A DNA stretch of 64,000 bases, taken from JAICWP01 sp035278025. Lineage in GTDB: Bacteria > Acidobacteriota > Terriglobia > Terriglobales > Acidobacteriaceae. A program made the position numbers and the translations under genes. Shown here piece by piece: positions 52,846-62,002 of this stretch. The stretch is from contig DATEJK010000124.1 in the NCBI GenBank assembly GCA_035278025.1, positions 1 through 64,000 of the forward strand, in the 5' to 3' direction. The notes below the pieces were generated by a model. The model saw nothing but the letters and a program-made list of their open reading frames with translations, did not search any database and had not been told where the DNA came from. Position 1 is the first letter of the stretch. The number at the start of each line of letters is the position of its first letter.

Positions 52846-52877
52846 GCTCCGGCATCAGAGGTACAGGAGGGGGCATC

Positions 52878-53327
52878 ATGAAACCGGCCGGCATTTACCG
52901 CTGCGAAATTTGCGGCGCTGCGCAGAAGGATGATAACTGGTTCCTTCTGAGTGAGGACCAGGAGCGGAACACTCTCCAAATTCTGAAGTGGAACAGCCGC
53001 TTGGCGGAACATCCGGGTATGCACCCCTTGTGTTCCGCAGCCCACGTGGAGGAACTCGTCTCCCACTGGATGTTCTCCGGCAGCCTGGATTATCAATGGT
53101 CGCGGCCGACCCACGTTCCCTCTCCACAGACTCCGGCGGGCGACATGGACGCTTCCTACCGCTTGGGTGAACTTGTACTCGACCGCGCCAGCTTCGCCGC
53201 GCTGGGCGAGCGTCCCGATATGCTGAATTCCATTCTCGACGCTATTGACGGGGCTTTGCAGGTTTCGTACGCGACCCGCTCTTTGGAAGAAGCGGAAGAA
53301 GAAGCGGATCCGGTTTACGACGCATAA
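52878..53327 (+). CDS. Small zinc-ribbon-like protein of unknown function
   Basis: The protein is 149 residues. CEICG at residues 9-13 and a later CSAAH (about 52-56) would make a C-x2-C...C-x3-H metal site. The sequence between them has a conserved-looking WFLLSEDQERNTLQILKW. The C-terminal half is acidic and ends in EEAEEEADPVYDA. It starts 32 bases after the Crp/Fnr-type gene and may be co-transcribed. I recognise no described family; a DNA- or protein-binding adaptor is possible. It converges on opcA with only 6 bases between stops. Confidence 0.6.
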   Translation: MKPAGIYRCEICGAAQKDDNWFLLSEDQERNTLQILKWNSRLAEHPGMHPLCSAAHVEELVSHWMFSGSLDYQWSRPTHVPSPQTPAGDMDASYRLGELVLDRASFAALGERPDMLNSILDAIDGALQVSYATRSLEEAEEEADPVYDA

Positions 53328-53333
53328 AGAGTT

Positions 53334-54461
53334 TCAGGCTGGGGAGAGCGCTGGCGCCAGCTCGCTGGCCACGCGCAACACTTCTTCATACACCACGTCC
53401 CGCCCCAGGATCTCCAACTCCCTGCTGACCAGGCAGGTGGCCGATTCATCCCCGGTACGCACCAGACGGCGCATGGCAGGTTGGCCTGGCAGTTCGGCGC
53501 GCGTGGCCAGACCCTTGCCATCTTGAGTGCGGCTGACCACAAACACCGCTTGTGGGTTGCCTTGACAGCTAAGGAAGACGGCGGCCACTCCCGTGCCCGG
53601 GCGTTTGCCATGGCGCAACTCGACCAGTAATCTTGCTGTTCCGTTGCGCAGCTCCCAGGCGCAGGCAGCATCCTGGGCCGGAGCATCGGCGGGAGCCACT
53701 GGCTGCGGGTTCCTGAATCCGAGCTGCCGCGCCAGCCATGCGCCCAGCAGCAGCGCATCCGCCGGAACCTTTGGCTGGCTGCCCTCATTGGCAAATTCCA
53801 CCACAATCCTGTGCAGTTGGCCGAGGTAGGAAGCGCGAGCCGGGCCATCGAACAATTGGGCAATCAGCTGCCGCCAGGAAGTCAGACGCGACCACGCCAG
53901 ATCGCTCAGCGCCAGCCGGGGACGCTGCACCAGCGCCTGCACGTGCGGCCAGTCAGCCTGCAGGTCCTCCAGCCCGGCTGAGTCTACGATGACCCGCTGC
54001 GCTATTTCGCTCAGCTGCTGAAATAGATGGCTGCCCAGCAACTTCGCGTCCCGCCACCACAAAAACACCGGCAGGTCAGGCAGAATTAGGGCGCGAACGA
54101 TGCTGGCCAAACGCCGCTGCGCGGAGGGCTGGGCGGCCAGACTGATGAGTTCACGGCCGATGTAGCGGCTGCCGGCATGGGAGGTGAGGCAGGAAGCGGA
54201 AACTTCGGTGTGGATTTCCTCTTCCGATTGGGGCGCCGCGGGCGAGACCACGATGGCGCGGCAGGGATGATGGCTGACGATGGGGTCGAGCAGTCCGGTA
54301 GCTCTCTGTACATCCGCAAAATTGCGGCAATAAACAATCAGGTTCAGAGTGCGCGAACACAGCACCGGTCCGGCGTTGGACTTCTCCGCCTCCAGTCGCC
54401 ATAGTTGGCGCAGTTCCTGCTCCACCTTGCCGGCATCCGTCGCAACACTGCTGGAAGACAT
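53334..54461 (-). CDS. opcA: Glucose-6-phosphate dehydrogenase assembly protein OpcA
   Basis: The protein is 375 residues. It starts ATG 54461 after GAAGGAAG and follows zwf by 18 bases. Motifs seen in OpcA are RTLNLIVYCRNFADVQRA, HPCRAIVVSP, ISLAAQPSAQRRLASIVRALILPDLPVFLWWRD and LSDLAWSRLTSWRQLIAQLFD. OpcA allosterically activates or helps assemble glucose-6-phosphate dehydrogenase, and in cyanobacteria this is redox-sensitive. The position directly after zwf supports the assignment. Confidence 0.92.
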   Translation of the reverse strand: MSSSSVATDAGKVEQELRQLWRLEAEKSNAGPVLCSRTLNLIVYCRNFADVQRATGLLDPIVSHHPCRAIVVSPAAPQSEEEIHTEVSASCLTSHAGSRYIGRELISLAAQPSAQRRLASIVRALILPDLPVFLWWRDAKLLGSHLFQQLSEIAQRVIVDSAGLEDLQADWPHVQALVQRPRLALSDLAWSRLTSWRQLIAQLFDGPARASYLGQLHRIVVEFANEGSQPKVPADALLLGAWLARQLGFRNPQPVAPADAPAQDAACAWELRNGTARLLVELRHGKRPGTGVAAVFLSCQGNPQAVFVVSRTQDGKGLATRAELPGQPAMRRLVRTGDESATCLVSRELEILGRDVVYEEVLRVASELAPALSPA

Positions 54462-54479
54462 CCTGGTAACTTCCTTCTC

Positions 54480-56000
54480 TCAGGGTTTACGCCAGCAACC
54501 GCCGCCCTGCAGCAGGCTGTCAGCTTCGGCCGGCCCCCAGGTCCCGGCCGCGTAGTTAGGAAACGAGGATGTTGGCTGGCTGCTCCAGGCTTCCAGGATC
54601 GGGGTAATAATCCCCCACGCTGCCTCCACCGCGTCTCGATGAGCGAACAGCGTGGCGTCCCCCAGCATGCAATCCAGCAGCAAGCGTTCGTAAGCGCTGG
54701 CCGAAGCCATGCCGAAGGAGCTGGCGTAGCGAAAATCCATGTTTACGGGCCGCACATGCACCGACGGCCCCGGTTGCTTGGCGGTGAACTTCAGCGAAAT
54801 GCCCTCATCGGGTTGGATGCGGATAACCAGCAGGTTGGGCGACATCTGCTCCGTGGGCGTCTGATTGAACAGCAGCAGCGGCGCCTGGCGGAACTGGATG
54901 GCGATTTCGCTCAGGCGCTTGGGCAGCCGCTTGCCCGTGCGCAGGTAGAAGGGAACGCCAGCCCAGCGCCAGTTTTCGATGAACAGCTTAAGGGCGACAT
55001 AGGTGTCGGTCTTTGAATTCGGGTTGACTCCGGGCTCGGAGCGGTAACCCGGAACCTCTTTGCCATCCACCCAGCCCGGCCCATACTGGCCGCGCACAAC
55101 GCAGGAACTGACGCGGTCGCCCGTAACCGGCGGAATGGCGCGCAGCACCTTGAGCTTCTCCGCACGCACCTCCTCGGCCCCCATGGACGCGGGAGGTTCC
55201 ATGGCGGTGAGCGCCAGAACCTGGGAAAGATGGTTCTGCACCATGTCGCGCAGAGCGCCCGACTCCTCGTAATAGGCGGCGCGGTTTTCCACTCCTACCG
55301 TCTCGGCGGCGGTTATCTGCACATTGTCCACGTAGCGGCGGTTCCAGATAGGCTCGAAGATTCCATTGGCAAAACGGAACACCAGCAGGTTCTGGACCGT
55401 CTCCTTCCCCAGATAGTGGTCAATACGGTAAATCTGCTCTTCGTGAAAAACCTTGGAAATGGACTGGTTCAGCTCGCGCGCGCTCTGCAGGTCATGGCCG
55501 AAAGGCTTCTCGATGATCAGCCGGTGCCAGCCCTTTTCGCCTTGCGCCAGGCCGGCGGCGTCCAGCTGCTGCACGATGCCGGCAAAGGAACTGGGCGGCA
55601 CCGCCAGGTAATAAATCCGGCTGCCATTGGTGCCCCGCTGCCGGTCCACCTCCTGCAGCAGGGAGGCCAGGCTGGCGTAGGCTTCGGGGTGGCCGGGATG
55701 CGCCGACAGGTAGAAGAGGCCCTCGGCGAAGTTGTCCCAGGCTTCCCTGTTCAGCGGCCCCTGATCGCCAAATTGCTCCACCGCATCCTTCATGGCGGCG
55801 CGAAATTGCTCGTCGTTCATATCGGTGCGGGAAAATCCCACCACCGAGAAGCCGGAGGGCAGAAGGCGTTCCCGCCACAAATTGTAGAGTGCGGGCATCA
55901 GCTTGCGTTTGGTCAGGTCTCCGGAAGCGCCGAAGATGACCATCACACAGGGATCGGGAGTGTGCTCCAGCCGGATACCTTCGCGCAGCGGATTTTCCAT
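54480..56000 (-). CDS. zwf: Glucose-6-phosphate 1-dehydrogenase Zwf
   Basis: Start ATG 56000 (MENPLREGIRLEH) gives 506 residues. The NADP motif is IFGASGDLTKRKLMPALY near 28-45, and the active-site block is RIDHYLGKETVQNLLVFRFAN with the catalytic histidine. GYRSEPGVNPNSKTDTYVALK follows. It oxidises glucose 6-phosphate to 6-phosphogluconolactone, yielding NADPH, the entry into the oxidative pentose phosphate pathway. It lies 60 bases after the transaldolase-isomerase gene. No gnd or pgl gene is in this window. Confidence 0.96.
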   Translation of the reverse strand: MENPLREGIRLEHTPDPCVMVIFGASGDLTKRKLMPALYNLWRERLLPSGFSVVGFSRTDMNDEQFRAAMKDAVEQFGDQGPLNREAWDNFAEGLFYLSAHPGHPEAYASLASLLQEVDRQRGTNGSRIYYLAVPPSSFAGIVQQLDAAGLAQGEKGWHRLIIEKPFGHDLQSARELNQSISKVFHEEQIYRIDHYLGKETVQNLLVFRFANGIFEPIWNRRYVDNVQITAAETVGVENRAAYYEESGALRDMVQNHLSQVLALTAMEPPASMGAEEVRAEKLKVLRAIPPVTGDRVSSCVVRGQYGPGWVDGKEVPGYRSEPGVNPNSKTDTYVALKLFIENWRWAGVPFYLRTGKRLPKRLSEIAIQFRQAPLLLFNQTPTEQMSPNLLVIRIQPDEGISLKFTAKQPGPSVHVRPVNMDFRYASSFGMASASAYERLLLDCMLGDATLFAHRDAVEAAWGIITPILEAWSSQPTSSFPNYAAGTWGPAEADSLLQGGGCWRKP

Positions 56001-56060
56001 TGTCAGGACACCCACATTCGCTCCTCGTATGCTACCTGTGCCTTCAGGCGCCGTCGGAAG

Positions 56061-58838
56061 TCAGGCCGCGCGGTGCCCGGAAGCCAGATCGGACCGCAGC
56101 TCCCCCGCCACCTCCAGCAACTGCTCCAAGCCCTTCCTGGCGTCCGCGCCCAGCTGCACCCGGACCACGCGGCGGCCGCGCTGCGTCAGCGCCTGCCAGT
56201 CGCCTTGTGCCTGCGCCTTGATGAGTTGGCCGAAGCTGTAGTTGGTTTCCGGCACTCTCACATCCGCTCCCGGCTGGTCCACCAGTTGCAGGAAAAGACC
56301 GGTATTGGGTCCGCCCTTGTGCAATTGCCCGGTGGAATGCAGGAAACGGGGACCGTAGCCGGCGGTGGTAGCCAGCCGCGATTTTTCCCGCAGCCGTACG
56401 CGCAACTGGTCCAGGGCAGCCTCGGTAGCCGCATTGGGTTCCACATACGCGTGCAGCGAGATGTAATTGCCCGCCTGCGCTTCCCCGAACCACTGCTGCA
56501 GCGAGCCCTGCAACTGCTGGCGCTGCGCGGCCGCGACCTCGGGCGCCTGCTGCCCTCCCGCCTTTCCTTCCATCGCTTTCTTGGCCAGGTCCTTGGCCAG
56601 CTGCACGTCCGGCTGATTAAAAGGATTAATCTCGAGCACCGCGCCCGCCGCGGCCACAGCCATCTCCCAGCGGAAAAATTCCTGCCCCAAGTCGTACTTA
56701 TCCTGCAGCGCGATCCGGAGCACGGGATGCCCCGCCTGCTCCAGCGCAGCCACCCTCGCCTCCAGGTCCTTGTTCTCCCCGGGAATGTGCAAAAGGACAA
56801 AAAAGCGGTCTTTGCCATATGCCTCGGGCGGACCGACGGGCTCATCCGCAATGGGCACTATGCCCTTGTTGTCTTTGCCCGTGCTTTCAGCAATCAACTG
56901 CTCTACCCATATGGGGAAGGCGGCCAGCGAGGGCGAAGCCAGGAAGGTGACCTTGTCGCGCTGCATGCGTGCCAGCTCGCCCATGGCCGCGCCCAGGACC
57001 AGGGCAGGACATTTCCTGGCGTCCACGCAAAAAGCGCTGGCCTCAGCCATGGTCCAGGCTTTATCGAGCAGGCGCTTCAGGTCCATGCCGATGAGCGCGG
57101 CAGGAACCAGCCCGAAAACAGTCAGGGCAGCGTAACGGCCGCCCACTTCGGGCGGTGACGAAAATACACGCCGGAAGTTTCGCTCCCGCGCCAGTTTTTC
57201 CAGCGGCGTGCCGGGATCGGTGATGGCCACAAAATTCTGCTCCGGCTGTTTACCCCGATCGCTCGCCAGCTTCCAGAAATAGTGGAAGTAGGAGAGGGTT
57301 TCCGTGGTCGTGCCTGACTTGCTGGAGACGAGGAAGATCGTGCGCAGCGGGTCAATGCGCCGTTCCACCGCGCGCACTGCCGCCGGATGGGTGCTGTCAA
57401 GCACAATCAGTTCGGGAAAGCCATTCTGATTGCCGAAGGTGCGCTGATAGACTTCCGGGGCCAGGCTGGAACCGCCCATGCCCAGCAGCACCACGTGCTG
57501 CATGCCCGCATCTTTAACGGCCAGCGCGAAGGTCTGGAGTTCTTCTATGTGCTCGTGCATGGCCTGAGGCAGGCTGAGCCAGCCCATTCGGTCGGTAAGT
57601 TCCGGAACCGGCTTGGCCGACCACAGGGTGTAGTCCTTGGCCCACAGCCGGCGGTTGAAGTCGTCTTTCTGCCACTGTGCCAGGCGGGCGTCCACGGCGG
57701 CTCGCGCCGGTCCCAGGCTGAGCTGCTGCCGATCCATTGGGGCGGACACCAGCCGGCTGCGCTTTTCGCGCAGGCTGTCCAGAAGCTGGTGCATGGACTT
57801 TTCAAAAGCTTCCACGCCATCCACAGACAGCTGTTCTGTGATCTGATTGAGGTCAATTCCCAGCCCTGCCAGGCGGGCCAGGGCCGCTTCCGCCTCCTGC
57901 TCGTCCGCCTCCAGCGTCGGCGCGACTTTCCCGTGGTCGCGGAAGGCGTCAATGGTGGCGGGGGTTATGGTATTCACCGTGTGCGGCCCAATGAGCTCTT
58001 CCACATACAGAACATCGCGGTAAGCCGGATTCTTGGTGCTGGTGCTGGCCCACAACGGCCGCTGCAGGCGCGCCCCGCGCCGCTGGAACTCGCTGAAGGG
58101 CGTGCCCAGGAAAATCTCCTTGAAGCGCCGGTAAACCCGCTTGCTGTTGGCGATGGCGATTTTGCCGCGCAGGGCCAATGCCTCCGGGGTTCCCATTTTT
58201 TCCAGAGCTGCGTCCACTTTCGTATCCACACGGCTCACAAAGAAGGACGCCACCGAGGCCACTTTGCCGGGATTCTGGTTGCGCCGTAACCCGCGCAGAT
58301 AGGCGGCCGCCACCGCTTCGTAGTGTCCCAGCGAGAACATGAGCGTGATGTTGACGTTAACGCCTTCGGCGATCAGCGCCTCGATGGCGGGAATGCCCTC
58401 GGGCGTGGCCGGCACCTTGATCATGACGTTGGGCCGGACCACGGCCTTCCACAGCCGCTTCCCCTCGCTGACGGTGGCGGCGGTGTCGTGCGCCATGGAA
58501 GCCGGCACTTCCATGCTTACAAAACCGTCGTCCCCTTCGGTCTGGTCATATATTGGCCGCAGAATGTCGGCCGCCATCTGGATATCTTCGATCTCCAGGT
58601 GGTCAAACAGCTTCTCCGGCGCAGCGTGAGGGTCTTTGGCCAGCAGCGACCGAAGCGTCTCGTCGTAATCGGAGCTGCCGGCAATGGCCTTGTCAAAGAT
58701 GGTGGGATTGCTGGTCACACCGCGCAAGCCATCCTCGTCGCGCAGCCGCTTCAGGCCGCCGCCGGTCAGCAGATCGCGCCGGATGTAATCCAGCCACACC
58801 GATTGTCCTTGCTCCTGGAGCTGCTTAAGCCGATTCAT
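56061..58838 (-). CDS. tal-pgi: Bifunctional transaldolase / glucose-6-phosphate isomerase
   Basis: Start ATG 58838 follows GAGGGAGAGCGAA; the product has 925 residues. Residues about 1-360 are transaldolase (GVTSNPTIFDKAI, catalytic Lys in NVMIKVPATPEG, GTPFSEFQRRG). From about 400 the protein is glucose-6-phosphate isomerase (GMGGSSLAPEVY, FLVSSKSGTTTETLSYF, and a C-terminal LRKR-like RLREKSRL). The fusion joins two enzymes that interconvert sugar phosphates between glycolysis and the pentose phosphate pathway. The fusion is a known type in several bacterial groups. It sits between tkt and zwf. Confidence 0.93.
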   Translation of the reverse strand: MNRLKQLQEQGQSVWLDYIRRDLLTGGGLKRLRDEDGLRGVTSNPTIFDKAIAGSSDYDETLRSLLAKDPHAAPEKLFDHLEIEDIQMAADILRPIYDQTEGDDGFVSMEVPASMAHDTAATVSEGKRLWKAVVRPNVMIKVPATPEGIPAIEALIAEGVNVNITLMFSLGHYEAVAAAYLRGLRRNQNPGKVASVASFFVSRVDTKVDAALEKMGTPEALALRGKIAIANSKRVYRRFKEIFLGTPFSEFQRRGARLQRPLWASTSTKNPAYRDVLYVEELIGPHTVNTITPATIDAFRDHGKVAPTLEADEQEAEAALARLAGLGIDLNQITEQLSVDGVEAFEKSMHQLLDSLREKRSRLVSAPMDRQQLSLGPARAAVDARLAQWQKDDFNRRLWAKDYTLWSAKPVPELTDRMGWLSLPQAMHEHIEELQTFALAVKDAGMQHVVLLGMGGSSLAPEVYQRTFGNQNGFPELIVLDSTHPAAVRAVERRIDPLRTIFLVSSKSGTTTETLSYFHYFWKLASDRGKQPEQNFVAITDPGTPLEKLARERNFRRVFSSPPEVGGRYAALTVFGLVPAALIGMDLKRLLDKAWTMAEASAFCVDARKCPALVLGAAMGELARMQRDKVTFLASPSLAAFPIWVEQLIAESTGKDNKGIVPIADEPVGPPEAYGKDRFFVLLHIPGENKDLEARVAALEQAGHPVLRIALQDKYDLGQEFFRWEMAVAAAGAVLEINPFNQPDVQLAKDLAKKAMEGKAGGQQAPEVAAAQRQQLQGSLQQWFGEAQAGNYISLHAYVEPNAATEAALDQLRVRLREKSRLATTAGYGPRFLHSTGQLHKGGPNTGLFLQLVDQPGADVRVPETNYSFGQLIKAQAQGDWQALTQRGRRVVRVQLGADARKGLEQLLEVAGELRSDLASGHRAA

Positions 58839-58898
58839 TTCGCTCTCCCTCTTCTCTGGTCTGACCGCCCGCATCAGCGTTCAGCGATCAGCGGATTG

Positions 58899-60965
58899 CT
58901 ATCGTTTCTCCACCAGCTTCCGCGCGTGCTCCACCACGTTGGGCACGTTGAAGCCCAGCTTCTCCATAGCCACGTTGCCGGGAGCGGAGGCGCCGAAGCG
59001 GTCAATGCCGATCACGCCGCCGCTGTCGCCCACGTATTTGCACCAGCCCAGCGTCGCCCCCGCTTCGATGGCCAGCTTGGGCACATCCCTGGGCAGCACC
59101 TGCTGGCGGTACTCCGCCGGCTGCTCGTCAAACAGCTCCCAGCAGGGCATGGAAACCACACGGGCGGCGATTTTTTCTTTGCCGAGTTGCTCGCGCGCGC
59201 CCAGCGCCAGTTGCACTTCCGAACCGGTGGCAATCAGTGCAATCTGCGGCTTGCCGCCTTCCGCTTCAGCCAGCACATATGCGCCCTTGCCTACTCCTTG
59301 ACGAATGGGATAGCGCTGCGCATCGAGCACCGGGAGCTTCTGCCGGGTCAGGGCCATGCACATGGGCCTCTGCCGCTCCAGGGCGATGCGCCAGGCTTCC
59401 GCCGTCTCATTGGCGTCGGCCGGCCGCATCACCGTCATGTTGGGCATGGCCCGCAGGCTCATCAGATGCTCGATCGCCTGGTGCGTCGGCCCATCCTCGC
59501 CCAGCCCGATGCTGTCATGGGTGAACACGAACAGCGAGTGCGTGTTCATCAGCGCCGCCAGGCGAATGGAGGCGCGCATGTAATCGGAAAAAATCAGGAA
59601 AGTTGACCCGTAAGGAATAATGCCGCCATGCAGCGCCATTCCGTTTACGGTGGCGCCCATGCCGTGTTCGCGCACGCCGAAATGGATGTTGCGCCCGCAA
59701 TCGCTGCCCAGGCCCATGTCGCCGTAGGCGGTGAGGTTGGTCTTGGTCGAAGGCGCCAGGTCGGCGGAACCGCCCACCAGCGCCTGCACCCGCCCGGCAA
59801 GCGCGTTCATCACCTTGCCGGAAGCATCGCGCGTGGCCATCCCCTTGGGATCAGCCGGAAACGCGGGCACGTCGGCATCCCATCCCGGCGGCAGCTTGCC
59901 GGAGATCATCTGCTGCAGGTCTTGCGCCAGCTTGGGAAAGCGGCTGCGGTATTCCTCGATTCGCTCTCTCCATTCTGCTTCCAGTTCCTCGCCGCGCGGT
60001 CCAGCTTCACGGAAGTGGGCCAGCGCTGCTTCCGGAACATAGAAGTCCGGTTGCAGCGGCCATCCCAGCTTTTCTTTCGTGGCTTTTACGTTTTCCGGTC
60101 CCAGCGCCTCGCCGTGCACCGCGGCGGTGTCCTGCAGCGGGCTGCCGTAACCAATGTGGTTGCGAACCGATATAAGCGAAGGCTGGTCTTCGTGCGCCTG
60201 GGCCAGGCGAATGGCCGCCTCCACCGCATCCAGATCATTGCCGTCGGGCACCGTCTGCACATGCCAGTGATAGCCGCGGAAGCGCTCAACCACGTTCTCC
60301 GTAAACGCCAGGTCGGTGGAGCCTTCGATGGAGATGTGATTGTTGTCGTAGAGATAAATCAGCTTGCCCAGCTTGAGCGTGCCGGCCAGCGAGGCTGCCT
60401 CCGCAGAAATGCCTTCCATCAGATCGCCATCCGACACGATGGCGTAGGTGTAGTGGTCCACTACCCCCAGCTCTTCCTTGTTGAAGCAGCCGGCCAGGTG
60501 CGCCTCGGCCAGCGCCATGCCCACGCCCATCCCGAACCCCTGCCCCAGCGGACCAGTGGTGGCCTCGATGCCGCGATCCAGGTTGTACTCGGGATGTCCC
60601 GGGGTTTCGCTGCCCCACTGGCGGAAGTGTTTCAACTCCTCCAGCGGCATGTTGTAGCCGTAGAGGTGCAGCAAGGCATAAAGCAGCGCGCTGCCGTGCC
60701 CGGCGGAGAGGATAAAGCGGTCGCGGTTGAACCAGCGCGGATTGCGCGGATTATGCCGCAGGAAGCGGTCCCAGAGCACGTAGGCCATGGGCGCCGCGCC
60801 CAGCGGCAATCCGGGGTGGCCGGAATGCGCCTTCTCCACCTCGTCCACCGCCAGCATGCGGATGGTGTTTACGCACAGCCGATCCAGTTCGCTGCCTTTG
60901 GGTTGGCCCTGGGAAATGGCGCCTTCGTGCTCAGTAGCCGGCAAATTCTTCAGTCCGGATGTCAT
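58899..60965 (-). CDS. tkt: Transketolase
   Basis: Start ATG 60965 has GGATGAGG just before it and overlaps the upstream reductase by 35 bases; ATG 60857 is possible but would cut conserved sequence. The 688-residue product has VEKAHSGHPGLPLGAAPM, the thiamine-diphosphate motif SDGDLMEGISAEAASLAG, GPLGQGFGMGVGMAL, FVFTHDSIGLGEDGPTHQ and the C-terminal domain with GVIGIDRFGASAPG. It transfers two-carbon units between sugar phosphates using thiamine diphosphate. Second gene of the pentose phosphate operon. Confidence 0.95.
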   Translation of the reverse strand: MTSGLKNLPATEHEGAISQGQPKGSELDRLCVNTIRMLAVDEVEKAHSGHPGLPLGAAPMAYVLWDRFLRHNPRNPRWFNRDRFILSAGHGSALLYALLHLYGYNMPLEELKHFRQWGSETPGHPEYNLDRGIEATTGPLGQGFGMGVGMALAEAHLAGCFNKEELGVVDHYTYAIVSDGDLMEGISAEAASLAGTLKLGKLIYLYDNNHISIEGSTDLAFTENVVERFRGYHWHVQTVPDGNDLDAVEAAIRLAQAHEDQPSLISVRNHIGYGSPLQDTAAVHGEALGPENVKATKEKLGWPLQPDFYVPEAALAHFREAGPRGEELEAEWRERIEEYRSRFPKLAQDLQQMISGKLPPGWDADVPAFPADPKGMATRDASGKVMNALAGRVQALVGGSADLAPSTKTNLTAYGDMGLGSDCGRNIHFGVREHGMGATVNGMALHGGIIPYGSTFLIFSDYMRASIRLAALMNTHSLFVFTHDSIGLGEDGPTHQAIEHLMSLRAMPNMTVMRPADANETAEAWRIALERQRPMCMALTRQKLPVLDAQRYPIRQGVGKGAYVLAEAEGGKPQIALIATGSEVQLALGAREQLGKEKIAARVVSMPCWELFDEQPAEYRQQVLPRDVPKLAIEAGATLGWCKYVGDSGGVIGIDRFGASAPGNVAMEKLGFNVPNVVEHARKLVEKR

Positions 60966-61653
60966 CCTCATCCACCTTTGTCTCGAGCAGGGTTTTGCGC
61001 ATGGCGGCAACCATGGCGGGAGGTCCCGCCAAATAATAAATGGGCCCGTTCAAATTGTTCAGGTATTTGATGAGCATGGTACGGTCAATGAAGCCTTGTT
61101 CACCCTGCCATGGCCGCTGCGATCTTTCCATTGCGGTCATGGTGGGGATGAAGTGATAGTTGGGATTGTCCTTTTCCAGGCGGCGCAGAAAATCCAGAAA
61201 GGGGGCGTCTTCCGGCCGGTGATTGGAAAAGAAAAGGTAGAGCTGATGCGACAGGCGGTCGTGCGCGGCCTGGGCGACCATGCTCATAAAAGGAGTGATG
61301 CCGATTCCGCCGGCCAGGAACACCGCCGGCTTCCTGGCATTCTTGTGCAGGGTGAAGGAGCCCATGGGACCGTCAATTTTCAGCTCCGTGCCCAGTGGAA
61401 CCGACTTCAGACTGCGTTTGAACGCGCTGTCGCGCATGCGGGTGGCGAACACCAGCTCGTTTTCAAAGGGCGGGCTGGCGATGGAGAAGGTTCGGATGTT
61501 GCCCTCGTCATCGGTCTCCGGCGGGTTGAGCATGGTCATATCCACCGACTGCCCCCCCTGGAAATCGAAGCCCGCCGGCTTCTCGAAGTGGAAGGCCATG
61601 GTGCCCTCAGCGATCTGCTCGCGCGATGTGAGCTTGCTCTGGTACACAGGCAT
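60931..61653 (-). CDS. FAD/NAD(P)-binding oxidoreductase (ferredoxin-reductase-like)
   Basis: The protein is 240 residues with an N-terminal FAD domain (RTFSIASPP, the RxYS-type flavin motif at about 54-62, GPMGSFTLHK) and a C-terminal nicotinamide domain (FLAGGIGITPFMSMVAQA, YYLAGPPAMVAAMRKTL). It has no iron-sulfur cysteines, so it resembles the reductase part of electron-transfer modules such as CDP-6-deoxyglucose reductase or phenol hydroxylase reductase. Partner and substrate are unknown. Its end overlaps the tkt start, and it is the first gene of the pentose phosphate operon; it could use the NADPH produced. Confidence 0.82.
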   Translation of the reverse strand: MPVYQSKLTSREQIAEGTMAFHFEKPAGFDFQGGQSVDMTMLNPPETDDEGNIRTFSIASPPFENELVFATRMRDSAFKRSLKSVPLGTELKIDGPMGSFTLHKNARKPAVFLAGGIGITPFMSMVAQAAHDRLSHQLYLFFSNHRPEDAPFLDFLRRLEKDNPNYHFIPTMTAMERSQRPWQGEQGFIDRTMLIKYLNNLNGPIYYLAGPPAMVAAMRKTLLETKVDEDDIRTEEFAGY

Positions 61654-62002
61654 GAGTTGCTCCTTGCAACCGTGCAGCAGCCAGTTGGGGTGGCGCCGGC
61701 GGTTTCTGCCTTAACATATTTTGATTAAGCTGGCCCCGTCGCGGTTACATTTTGCGCGTGCCCGCGGCGAACTCACAATTCCATCGCTGCCTGCGTTCCA
61801 CCACGGAGGATCGCGAAACCTCTATGATACATCGCAAGGCCGCGCCGCACTATGGCGCCGCGTACCTATCGTGTTACGATACGGCTGGCTGGGAGTTCTC
61901 CTGACTCAGCCCCGCGGCGCGCGAGGTCTCGTCCGCGGGCATTCCGACCGCGAGGTCTCGCCCGCGGGCATTCCGACACAAAGGCTGCGGAGGAGGCTTA
62001 AC
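61654..62002. other. Divergent intergenic region with a 29-base tandem repeat
   Basis: No gene is visible in this 349-base stretch, although a frame continuous with the DUF488 gene runs through it. It contains two tandem copies of a 29-base unit, 61920-61948 and 61949-61977, which differ by one base (CGCGAGGTCTCG then T or C, then CCGCGGGCATTCCGAC). Promoters for both flanking genes must lie here. Confidence 0.7.

Noticed and set aside
61721..62002. Upstream extension of the DUF488 gene
   Set aside because: The added 94 residues run through a tandem repeat and lack family similarity; a strong GGAGGAGG sits right before ATG 62003.
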